64,000 nt of DNA, taken from Heliocybe sulcata. Lineage: Eukaryota > Basidiomycota > Agaricomycetes > Gloeophyllales > Gloeophyllaceae. Below the pieces are notes generated by a model. The model saw only the letters and a list, made by a program, of their open reading frames with translations, was not told the origin of the DNA and searched no databases. Of this stretch, positions 23,230 to 33,000 are shown in pieces. The position numbers and the translations under genes are program-made. The stretch is from the NCBI GenBank assembly GCA_004369045.1, contig ML213504.1:1784894-1848893 (forward strand). Direction: 5' to 3'. Within the stretch, counting starts at the first letter, position 1; every line of letters begins with the position of its first letter.

Positions 23230-24481
23230 CTACGCCTCTCTAGTCCGTTTGAACTCGTCCACCCACTTCCTCTCCTCCTCGCCTTTCGGCAGAATCACCA
23301 CCGTCACACACCCATCCTTCACCTCCAACCCATCCCTCTCCCCCTCCTTCCCCTTCGCCGCCATGCACAAATCCCGCAGCGACATCTTCTTCCCCACCTT
23401 CAACAGCCGCTTCCTCCTTGTGATCCCATAAATAACCACGTTCCCGTCCACGTACTCGCCTTTCTGGTCCCACTCGGGCGCAGGCGCGGTGGGCGGGAAC
23501 ATGCTGCTGATGTGCAGCGCGAACGGCGTGTCCTCGACAAAGGTCGGGATCACGTCCGAGGTCGCGTACTGCGGGTACAGGAAGAAGACCGGGAAGATGA
23601 GTGTCTGGCCGGAGGGGTCTTCTGGGTCAAAGTGCGGCTCGTAGGGGTTTGCAGGTGCGTCAGGGTCGTGAACGACGAATAGATTTCGTTCCTGGTACTC
23701 TTCAGCTATTTCTCTCTTCGTAGACATCCGCACTCACCTCAAAGGCCTTCCTCATTCTCACCCTTCCCTCCCTCACCCTCATCTCCTTCTCCATCTTCTC
23801 CCTCGCCCTCCTCTCCGCCTCCTCTTTCTTTTTCGCCACCCTCTCCCTCACCCCCAGCACACCCTTATTCCCCCCATCGTACGCCAGACACCGCTCACAA
23901 CAGTCCATTGCCTCCTCCAGCTTCTCCAGCGCGAGCAGCGCCAACGCAGAGCGATAGTATGCCTTTGAGCACTCGGGGTTGGCCGTCAGCGCTCTCGAGC
24001 AGTCTTTAAGCACCGAGCCGTAATTCTCTGTACTTGCGCCAGTCAATATGACTGGGTAATGATATAATTGAGACACGCACGAAGCTCGAGATTGCACGCA
24101 GCGCGATTGCACAGCAGCGCCTCTACTATTGCTGGGTCCGCCGGCTTCGCATCCAGCCCCTGCGTGTAAAACCCCAGGGCCTCCCTATACCGCTTGCTCT
24201 TGAAATAGTCATTCCCCTGCTCCTTGAAGTTCTGCGCGATTTCTACCTGCCACTTAGGCCTGAGATGACTGACAAGGCAGACGAGGTCCTCACCCACCAT
24301 CCGGCGTCCCCTCGTAGATCAGGCTCTGCAGCGCATCCAAGGACGGGTCCGAGCTGTCGTCGGATTCGGGGAGGGCCTTCATGAACAGCGGCACCGCGTC
24401 AAAGGCTTTCATCTTCGCGTCGATGTCTTCTTGTGCGACTGGCTGAGGGCCAGCGACGGGTGCATCGTCTATGACAGCCAT
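23230..24481 (-). CDS. CNS1: Hsp70/Hsp90 TPR cochaperone Cns1 (TTC4 family)
   Basis: Essential cochaperone that links Hsp70 and Hsp90 through a TPR clamp. Start ATG 24479-24481 (MAVIDDAPVAGPQPV); an extension to a non-ATG codon upstream is not used. Four exons; stop TAG 23230-23232. The N-terminal PLFMKALPESDD and YEGTPDEIAQNFKEQGNDYF are hallmarks of the family; the junction needed is GATG|GTGGGT..GTAG|AAATC. TPR repeats follow (YREALGFYTQGLDAKPAD, CSKAYYRSALALLALEKLEE), then a basic coiled-coil linker, then the C-terminal wheel domain starting ERNLFVVHDPDAP with FFLYPQYATSDVIP. Its start lies 120 bp from the divergent L2HGDH gene. Confidence 0.9.
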
Positions 24482-24601
24482 GTTTGCGTCCGAGTCAGAG
24501 TCGAGAGCAAGACGCAAAATGCACTGGCTCTATGTAAGATCTAAGCGCCCGATAAGATAACGGCCGATCACGCCACCGTCGTATCTCTTCTCCACACGGC
24601 C
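24482..24601. promoter_or_regulatory. Very short bidirectional promoter CNS1 / L2HGDH
   Basis: Just 120 bp between two divergent ATGs, so the control sequences must be shared or overlap the coding ends. No clear TATA box is seen. Confidence 0.5.
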
Positions 24602-26102
24602 ATGCAGGTCCGCGGACTGACAGCAGCGCTGAACAGCAGCGGACGCTTCAAGTACAAGGTGCGTCTCCCGCTGGGCATGACGCGATGGCTTCTCAAACGA
24701 GGACAGTCTCCCGAATACGCTGTCGACTTTCTCGTCGTCGGCGGTGGTACGTCTGTCCTTCCTCGACCTGGGACCAGCACTCATCTCTACGCCAGGTGCA
24801 GTCGGCCTCGCCATCGCCCACCGCCTCGCCCGCCGCTTCCCCGACAAGTCTACCTATCTCGTCGAGCGGCACCCCCGCCCAGGCGAAGAAACCAGGTACG
24901 CCCCCTCCCCCCTCCCCTCCCAGCCCCTCCAACCCCCCCGCAGCTCGCGCAACTCGGAAGTCATCCACGCAGGTCCTCTCCCGCCCTGCTCCCCTGCGCG
25001 CGCCTAACACCCACCCCCAGGCCTCTACTACCCCCCGCACTCGCTCAAGACCCGCCTCTGCATCCGCGGGCGCGCCCTCCTCTACAACCACTGTGCGACA
25101 CACAACATCCCCCACCGCAAAACCGGCAAGCTCGTCCTCGCCCACGCCCACCAGCGCCCCTACATCGCGGCCCTCCACGCCAAAGCCCTCGCCTCCCACT
25201 CCCCCGTGCCCACCAAACTAATCACCGGCGCCGAAGCCCGCGCCCTCGAGCCCGACCTCTCCCCCTCCATCGCAGCCGCGCTCTGGAGCCCCGAAACCGG
25301 CATCCTCGACTCGCACGCCTTCATGTCGAGCCTCGAGGCCGCCATTGCCGACTCCCCCGCCGCCGAGCTCGTCTACGCCACCCCCGTCGTCCGCATCGAC
25401 CCGCACGCCGCCGGCTGGGTCGTCCAGACCGTCACCGGGCCCGAAGCCACCGACTCGGGCGACGCGCTCCTCGCCAAGACGCTCATCAACGCCTCCGGCC
25501 TCTCCGCGCCCTTCCTCCTCAACGCCCTCCTCCCCACCGAGGCCCGCATCCCGATGTTCTACGCCCGCGGCTCCTACGCATCCTACAAAGGCCCCGGCAC
25601 CGCACGCGTCTCGCACCTCCTCTACCCCTGCCCCGACGCCACCCAGAGCACCGCCTTCCAGTCGCTCGGCACGCACCTCACGCTCGACATGCACGGCAAG
25701 GTCAAGTTCGGGCCCGATCTCGATTGGCTCGCCCCGCCCCCGGGCGAGGACGAGGACCAGGTCGATTTTTGGGCGAGGCACCTCGTCCCGAGCGAGGAGC
25801 GCCTGAAGGTGATGCACGAGGCCGTCACGAGCTATTTGCCCGGGATCGCGTTGGAGGGGCTGGCGCCTGACTATTGCGGTATACGCCCGAAGCTCGTCGG
25901 GCCTGGAGGCGGATTCCAAGATTTTGTGTTCCGCGTCGACCACCCTCAGTCGTTCTTAAAGTCCAGCTCACCAGCAGCATCAGAAGGGAACAAAACACCC
26001 ATGGTCAGCTTGTTAGGGATCGAGAGCCCTGGTCTAACTGCGAGCATGGCGATTGCGGAGCACGTTGTAGACGGTATTCTCGGGGGGACTGACGCATCAT
26101 AA
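24602..26102 (+). CDS. L2HGDH: L-2-hydroxyglutarate dehydrogenase, mitochondrial
   Basis: FAD-dependent repair enzyme that oxidises L-2-hydroxyglutarate to 2-oxoglutarate. Four exons (24602-24746, 24796-24895, 24944-24972, 25021-26102); the third is just 29 bp and encodes SRNSEVIHA. The ATG gives a basic amphipathic presequence (MQVRGLTAALNSSGRFKYKV). The dinucleotide-binding fold reads DFLVVGGGAVGLAIAHRLA (GxGxxG across intron 1) with YLVERHPRPGEETSSRNSE. Family blocks include IHAGLYYPPHSLKTRLCIRG, ILDSHAFMSSLE, LINASGLSAPFLL, IPMFYARGSYASYKG, LDMHGKVKFGPDLDWL, YCGIRPKLVGPGG and the FAD-binding end SLLGIESPGLTASMAIAEHV. About 450 residues. The stop is 31 bp from that of convergent NDUFA12. 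Confidence 0.93.
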
Positions 26103-26133
26103 CATATAAATATTATAACGGAAGGAATGTACA

Positions 26134-26784
26134 TCATGCAGATCCGCGCGGAATGGTCTTTGGCTCCCAAGGATTAATCTTCGCCGCAGTAGTATTATAC
26201 GGCTTATACGCGCCCCGCGTGCCCGTCAAGTTCTCCACCCACGGCTGCACACAACCTATCAGCCCAAGCGCACTATTAAACAGACACAACAAAGACACGC
26301 ACGCCCTTCCACGGTGGCGACAAGTTCTGCATCACCGTATCCTCCGGCGGCGGCCTGTTGCGGATATGGTGCACCCACGCGTGCCACTCGGCCGGGACCT
26401 GGGTAGCGTTGTACTCGTGCTGTGCGCAGGCCAGACGATGAGCCCGTCACCACCCCCGCTTGGTCGGGAGACTCCTACCTGAGCATAGTCCACCCACCGA
26501 TGCCGACCTACCCCATACCAGTCAGCACCCCCACCCCACACCAAAAACCCAAAACGCACCTGGCACCTCGTCCGCCGGATCCAAATTCTCATAATACTTA
26601 TTCCCGAACCTGCACCAGCACATTCAACCCCCCCACTCGCCACTGCAACCCGAACTGCTCATGCGTACTGGTCCTGCCCGACACACTTCCCGTACTTTGC
26701 GTCTCCGATGTACATCATGTCGCGCATCCATTTCCTGATCCCCGAGCGCTGGATGTTGCGGATGTACCGCCCTATCGAGACCAT
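26134..26784 (-). CDS. NDUFA12: NADH:ubiquinone oxidoreductase subunit NDUFA12 (B17.2)
   Basis: Accessory subunit of respiratory complex I on the matrix arm. Five short exons give about 140 residues. Start ATG 26782-26784 (MVSIGRYIRNIQRSGIRKW). The family core YGKCVGQDQFGNKYYEN is split by an intron inside the Gln codon; GRHRWVDYAQ, HEYNATQVPAEWHAWVHHI and the C-terminal GAYKPYNTTAAKINPWEPKT follow to the TGA at 26134-26136. RHRWV, PEWHxWL/V-like and KPYxTT are diagnostic. All introns are GT..AG and 50-65 bp. Confidence 0.9.
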
Positions 26785-27099
26785 GGCGAATGATGAGAGG
26801 TGAGGTCAAGCACTCGGACACCTCCGACGACTGGCCCGACATGCCGCACGTGGGAAGAGCAAATCGGGTGTATGTTCTGATGGCGCAACTGAGCTCACCC
26901 TTCAAAACTTCACCAGCAACAACCTCTGCGGAGTTCCCACTTTCCAAGGCTTACAATCTGACGCGAATTGATAACTTGATTGAAACAGATCCGAGGGATC
27001 CCGAAGAAAAGAAGGCTATAAGCCTATGCATTTTGATGATCGTATACTAACAGTACACGACAGCATGAGACATGTAGAGAAAGCAAAGCAGCAACACGA
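26785..27099. other. NDUFA12 promoter and RPS22 3' region
   Basis: Holds upstream sequence of NDUFA12 and the end of the RPS22 transcript. No supported gene. Confidence 0.55.
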
Positions 27100-27910
27100 C
27101 TAGTAGAAGTAGCCCAAAATCTTGCCACCGACGTTCTTGCGCCTAGCCTCCTCATGGTCGAGGATACCGGAAGAGGTGGTCTGTAGGGACATTCCTTGTC
27201 AGCAAATACACGTGCAACGAATGGACCAACAATTACGCACCAAAACGATGACACCGAACCCACGGGCGGGGAGCAACAAGTTGACCCAGGACTCGATCTG
27301 AGTAACTTGGATGTTGAAGCGCGGCGAGATGACACCACACTTGTTGAGACGGCCGTTCAACTGGACGACGATCTTGCCCGAACGATGGTCGTCAATGATC
27401 TCGAATTCACCAATGTAGCCTGAAATCAGTCATATCAGTAACACATCCCACCTGCTAGGGAAAGCAGCGCAGAGAAAGTGAATGTCGTCTCCGGAGTGAA
27501 CGCAAATCCATGGTAATTAGCGGAAGTACGCTTTAATGAGAATGAAGACTGTCAATATCTCGGAGCGTTAAAACGAAGGGCGGGTGGAGGCGCAACCGCG
27601 CCGATCGTAGTTATCACTCCGAAAGTGAAGGGATGCGTGAAACCCTTGCGCAAGTCAATCGAGACTCACCGTGGCGCTGCATCACACTCAAGAACTTGAC
27701 CACGACCTTCGAGGAAGGACGGATCAACACCTGGCGCTTGCCCCGACGCTCAGCGTTGACCATGTTGTTCTGAACAGACGGTTTCGTGAAGTCTGCTCCA
27801 TGCCACACAGTTGCAGCAAACTCACAAGGCAGTCATTCTAGCAAAATCGTCAGGACATTCCCGAAGACATGAGGACTGAATGCACTCACAAGAACAGATA
27901 CGCGGACCAT
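27100..27910 (-). CDS. RPS22: 40S ribosomal protein S22/S15a (uS8)
   Basis: Small-subunit protein of 130 residues. Exon 1 (27890-27910) encodes MVRVSVL; exon 2 is a 12-bp microexon (27826-27837) encoding NDCL; exon 3 starts [20 protein letters not shown] and ends at 27670 after SVMQRH. A 250-bp intron (27420-27669) precedes [20 protein letters not shown] and the CGVISPRFN stretch; another intron precedes [20 protein letters not shown] and the end ILGYFY (stop 27100-27102). Without the microexon the protein would lack four residues that align with the yeast N-terminal helix. Divergent from RPS17. Confidence 0.94.
27420..27669 (-). other. Unusually long RPS22 intron
   Basis: A 250-bp intron in a neighbourhood where most are 50-70 bp. 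The transcript-strand sequence contains TCGGAG and CTCCGA about 60 bp apart, able to pair, with TGATAA just inside the 5' arm. That faintly resembles a C/D snoRNA layout, but no proper C and D boxes are present. Confidence 0.35.
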
Positions 27911-28279
27911 ATTGGACTACAGGAAAGAAACGGGAACTAGCAAAGACAGAGAGATGTAAGCACCTAAGCCAATCCGAGTGTCGCGCTATGGAAAGCGCGA
28001 GTCAAGATGGCTATGCGACCATGGCGGGTAAACACAAGTTTTCCGTCGGCCGTTTCGCAGACAAGAACGCGCATTCACCTGATGGAACCTTGACGGGAGT
28101 CTTGAGGGCGACGAGGCGGGAACGGCGGGCACGCTCGCGACACCGACAATATAACTCAAGGCCAAATTGGGTGGAACTGTACAGTGAGACAGCCACTGCG
28201 GTAGTTGCCGGCTGCATCCCAGCTCGCAGGCGCCGCCGTCAAGACCACTGTTTCGCTCGACGTATCCGACTTCATCAAT
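27911..28279. promoter_or_regulatory. Bidirectional promoter RPS22 / RPS17
   Basis: 369 bp between the divergent start codons of two small-subunit ribosomal protein genes. GC-rich in the middle, then TATAA and a pyrimidine-rich stretch toward RPS17. Shared control is inferred from the arrangement. Confidence 0.55.
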
Positions 28280-29004
28280 ATGGTGCGTTTTACTTTCTGC
28301 CGCAGGGAGCTCCTTGGTCTGAATCGCGCTACAGGGCCGTGTCCGCACCAAGACCACCAAGAGGGCTTCCCGCGTTCTCATTGAGAAGTAGTGAGTACCG
28401 CTGTTATCATAATTCTCGAGCGGAGGAGTGTGCGGAGAGTAGGATTGGACTGGGCGAGACTATGGAGGAGGGATGCAATCGGCCAGGATGCTGATACTTT
28501 GATTATAGCTACCCCCGCCTTACCCTCGACTTCCACACCAACAAGCGTATCATCGATGAAGTCGTGCGTATCGCAGCAGTTATTGCAGTGTCTGTATGCT
28601 GAAGTCACGTCTCGCACGCCAGGCCGTCGTTCCCTCAAAACGCCTCCGCAACAAGATCGCCGGCTTCACGACCCACTTGATGAAGCGTATCCAGCGCGGC
28701 CCCGTCCGCGGCATTTCCTTCAAGCTCCAGGAAGAGGAGCGTGAGCGGAAGGACCAGTACGTGCCTGAGGTGTCTGCCCTCGACACACAGGGTGCACCCT
28801 TGGAGATCGACAGCGACACCAAGGTCAGTCTGCTTGTCCCGTCTTCAGGCGATCACCTAACCGAAGTCGTGCCTACTCCAGGATCTCCTCCACGCCCTCA
28901 ACTTCGACTCGATCCAAACCACCGTCGTCAGTGTCCCCATCGGCACTGCTCCCGAGCGTGGCCCCCGGCAAAGGCGGGCGGTCCCTGGTGCTGGCCGGGC
29001 ATGA
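28280..29004 (+). CDS. RPS17: 40S ribosomal protein S17 (eS17)
   Basis: Small-subunit protein. Exon 1 is the ATG alone (28280-28282), followed by GTGCGT. Exon 2 (28335-28390) reads [18 protein letters not shown]; exon 3 (28509-28563) [18 protein letters not shown]; exon 4 (28623-28823) [20 protein letters not shown] through PLEIDSDTK; exon 5 (28882-29004) [11 protein letters not shown] to TGA 29002-29004. Length is about 145 residues, typical of eS17. GRVRTKTxKRAxR and [15 protein letters not shown] are diagnostic. Splitting the ATG from the rest also occurs in RAT1 in this window. Confidence 0.94.
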
Positions 29005-29505
29005 GTCGCTTTCGCTTGTTGTGTCAGTATGTCGTATGGTCATGCTATGATTGCTCTCCTGTAAAACACCTGGGATGATATAATCCTATATGACCATCCA
29101 ATGTGTCATGGACGGCAGGTTGTCCCGGACGCCTCGCCCTAGGGAATGGCACTTCGGGTGTTGTCTGGTTTTCTATGCAATTCTCTTGTTTCAATATTCA
29201 AAGGCATGTCGGTGAGAAACGGCCAAGCTGGTGTGTAATAAAGTTACGAACTGCTAGCCAAGAAAATCAGAAACGAGACCGAATATTGCACGCTATTACT
29301 ACATGATATGGGGACAAATCCACTGAAGAATGGAACCGCATAGGATACGAAGAGAGGTAAGGGAGACGCCAGTAAGAGACGGAGTAGTACGAACAAAGAA
29401 ATGAAGGGAATAAGATAATAAGCTCAAAGATACCTGATACATCGCCCCAACTCAAAGCCCGGCTGTACAACGCTTCCCCTTCCATCTATCGCGACGCGGC
29501 GGCCT
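29005..29505. other. Convergent 3' regions of RPS17 and BEM1
   Basis: About 500 bp without supported coding sequence; fits the 3' UTRs of the two convergent genes. Confidence 0.6.
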
Positions 29506-31695
29506 TCACTCCGCATACAGAACGTACTTGTCCGCGGTTTCGATCCACTCTCGTAGATCCTCGTCGTGCGCCAACTCCACAAATCTCTTGTTCATGCTGT
29601 CCCGGTAGCTCAACGCCGCGATGTTCCCTCCCAGCCGTGCCTGCACCTTCTCGATAAGCTGCGAGTACGTGACCTTGGGGTGCACACGAATCGCGATGAG
29701 GTCGTCTGCAACGCGATCAAAGATCTTGATCTTCACAAACGCAGGCTGCTGGTTCGACGCGGATATCGGCGGAGTGTTGGCCGTAGACCGCGAGCGCGGG
29801 GATGTGGGAGACGATGCAGAGTTGGCTGCAGAGTTGCGAGAACTCTCTGAGAGCCCGCTGTTGCGCGTCGACTCGGAACCGCGGGGCGAGAGCACTTGAT
29901 TGCGCAGCGAGTAGTTATCTTTGTTGCTCGCGGGGTAGGATGGCGAGTTCGACCGCGAATGGTAGGCCGAGTCGCCCGGCGATTGTGTCCGTGACAGGGA
30001 GAGAGATGAGGTCGAGCCGTTCCGTGCATGGTCTTGGCTGACAGAGCCCTTGTACCCATATTGCTGCTGGACCCCGTTGCCATTTGTCCCCGGATTGTAA
30101 TAACTGGACGTCTGGTCGCGATCGTGCGCCTGACCAGCGGCACGAGAGTCATCCTCGTACACAGAGCCCTCACTGTGCTCATCGTCGTCTCGAATGTCGG
30201 CTTGACTCATCCTTTGGTTCAACTCGTCCTCATAGTCGTCGTCAGCAAGAGGGTCGATATCCTCGTGAGTGCTGCCATTCGGCTCCGTGAAGCTACCAAG
30301 TTCTCGCATAGCCTTGATCTGATCCACCTGAGGTTCAACATCGGTCTCGACATCCCCGGGCTTCACGGACAGGAACTCCCGCAGCACCCTGTGCTTCAGA
30401 ATATACTGTGCGCTAGTTTGCACGAGGTCGCACAGGTTACGCAGATAAGCATCCAGCTCCGCCCTACGCTGCGCGGTCACCACGGCGTCGACTTGGTCGA
30501 CTGGACCAGGCATGTACGGCAGGATACGTGTATGCGGTGGCTCACGGCCAGCCTCGCGGGGGAACATCTCGAGGAGCTGTACCTGGAAATCGAAGAAATC
30601 ATTGTAGGATCTGAAAAGGACCAGCTGCTTTCCAGGAGGGAGAGTGTGTGAGTTGGGAGGCTCGAAGGGCTGGTAGACTGCATTGATGCGGAACCAGTAT
30701 TCGTCCATCTCGTGGTGGAATGACGTCACATCTGCGGAAAGCAAAACACCTTCAGGAAGCAAGAATGGCGATGCTGGGCGGGAAGGACCAGCTTGGTACG
30801 GTTGGTTCGTTTCGTAGGAGTTGGAAGCCGGAGGCGCTGAATTCCCCATAGGAACAGATTCCTCCGGCATCTCGGGGGTGGGTGGGTACTGAGGCATGTA
30901 AGGGCTATTTGGAACGGGTCCGCGTGAAGTAGAATCGTCGATGACACCAAGAGAGATGCTGTTGGCTTTGTAGGTCAGCATCTGACGCTTCCATTCTTCA
31001 ACCTTAGGCAAGTCGCCACGGTCAAGCACGTCGTCGATATTTTCGATCGGCTGGTTTGTAAGGGGATCACGGATTTCGACGAAGGAGACGGGAATGAGGC
31101 CTGGTCTTCCCAAGCGGCCGATAGGTTTGGCCACAAACCATTCTCGGTTGGACTGGGCGACGATGGAGATGGGGTCGCCAGCTTTGGCGTCCAGTTCATC
31201 TGCTCTCTCTGCAATAAAATCGTGCATCACGATGGCATAGAATACTGGAGATTTTGGAGATTTTGGACCGAGTCCTGGTGTCGGGAGTCCGTTAGGAGAA
31301 GCACGTCCGCTTGGTATTGGTGGCGGCGAGATATGTAGCCTATTAGGCAACCGACTGATCGTTTAATATACACCTTTCCAAGTCCCATGGAAGACTCACT
31401 TTGTACTTGATTTCTGAAATTCTTCGAACAAAGCTTTGGGGACCAGCCCTCTCGCACCCGACGTTGGATTATGGGCTTCATAATATGCACCCGGACTGTC
31501 TGCGCCAGAGTAGATATAGAAAAAGTCACCCTTTTGGAAAGACAGCTCTTGGGGTGCTTGAGACTTGTAAGATGATGTCGCGCGAATGACTTTCTGCGGT
31601 GGTTGTAAGGCAGGAGATGGTTTAGAAATGCGCGGTAGAGGCCCTGATATGGCGTGCTCTTTGTTCCCTTTGAGGGAGTTACGAAAGGCTTTCAT
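29506..31695 (-). CDS. BEM1: Polarity scaffold Bem1/Scd2 (SH3-SH3-PX-PB1)
   Basis: Scaffold that gathers Cdc42, its exchange factor Cdc24 and PAK kinases at growth sites. Two exons (31400-31695, 29506-31339), 709 residues; start ATG 31693-31695 (MKAFRNSLKGNKEHAISGPL). The first SH3 domain is around VIRATSSYKSQAPQELSFQK with GLVPKALFEEF. The second is around FYAIVMHDFIAERADELDAK with REWFVAKPIGRLGRPGLIPV. The PX domain has HEMDEYWFRINAVYQ, LVLFRSYNDFFDFQVQLLEM and a LREFLSVKPGD end. A disordered Ser-rich linker leads to the C-terminal PB1 domain (FVKIKIFDRVADDLIAIRV, ending ETADKYVLYAE). The order matches yeast Bem1. Confidence 0.95.
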
Positions 31696-33000
31696 CGTCG
31701 GCGCGTGCAGCGACGGGGTCGTTAGTCGTCGTAGAATAAGTGGAAGATAGTGAGGAAGGGGTCGTGAATGATAGCAGCGATGGTGGAAGGCTCACTCAGG
31801 ATGAGCTGGTTCGGGCATATAATGGCTTCCTTTACGGGTTTGAACCGAGTCGGCCGCCCGCCGAGATCCGAGCCAGATCTCGCTCATTGTTGTGGCTCAG
31901 TCGCACACGCGTGTCACCTCACTTTATTGTTCTGCTCGCTGCTTTATGTACCGCACGTCGTCGCCCACGGCGTGCACGCTCATTTCCTGCAATCTCGTTA
32001 TGCCTTACGTTGTCCAACGCGGCTGTCAAGTATTCCACCCGGAGTACTGATGCGGTATATGCCCTCTGTCGTCAAAGCTTCTGATCTCGGATCGCAGCCA
32101 ATTCCATCATGGCACATGTCTGCGGTCTGATCCCCCACTATACCCCGGAGGCGCATCTGGGACATGTCTCGTCATTTCACAAGGCACTAATAGGACAGTC
32201 AGTCAATCAGGGCTATGTTTATATTCTAAAACCGGGTTACCTATGCTTGTGCCTGCGTCTCTGCAAGTATAAGTAACCCTCTCGGGCTGGCGATCCATAT
32301 CTACATGCAGAAATGACCCTCGTTGCCACTAAGCTATCTTCAGGGTGTCTTTCGCATCCCGTGTGAATGTATGATATCCCATGGGAGTCTTTTGGCGAAC
32401 CGGGGCAATACGCAGGCAAGATGCATCACAGCACGCAAAAGAAGGTGGCTATTGAGAGAGCTGCAAAGTTCAGGTGACGTACTTCCGAGAACCTTTCGCA
32501 GAAATGTGCTCTTAAGCACAGTTTGCTTGTGTTTGCTACTTCTATATTTGAAATACCAATGCCAGAAATCCGCATGCAAGTGAACTGGTGCGCAGATATT
32601 GTTCGCTAGTTGAACAAGGCCTTTTCTGCATCCGCTTCCTTCAGCCTGGTTGCTTCTTATAGGCAAGGAGATCCTCCGGCTCGAGACCCAGATGCTAAAA
32701 TTGCTTGTCGAATGATATGGATGATGTCTCAATGTTAAACGTTGAAGCTTCGAAACATTCTTCCTCATTGTTATGCAAGGCTCTGCCGGTACTGTATCCT
32801 TGAGAATGAGAATGTGGCTCCAAGGCGTTGTGGCAGCGTGAGAATACGACGTCGACAGCCACAGGTGACTGAGCTTACGTAATTACAAGCCAAACACAAC
32901 CAATCTACAGCCACTTTCGGATGCCGGAACAGTGCATTGAGACAGCGTCTCATTGCATCGCAACATATTCCTCTTATTCTAGCCAAGCTGGCCGAACATC
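31696..33000. other. ~1.3 kb divergent intergenic region BEM1 / NOT3
   Basis: Contains the promoters of both flanking genes. Several open frames of 60-140 codons are present (for example 32340-32768 minus), but no motif or splice structure supports a gene. No tRNA-like promoter boxes seen. Confidence 0.5.

Noticed and set aside
24602-25870. Very long Pro/Arg-rich frame reading through the L2HGDH introns and exon 4
   Set aside because: It shares only the first exon with the enzyme; the rest is an out-of-frame shadow of strongly C-rich codon use in L2HGDH.
30028-30651. Plus-strand frame opposite BEM1
   Set aside because: Shadow of the BEM1 exon, whose PX and PB1 domains are unmistakable.
31740-32130. 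Overlapping plus-strand frames upstream of BEM1
   Set aside because: No motifs; position fits the divergent promoter region of BEM1 and NOT3.
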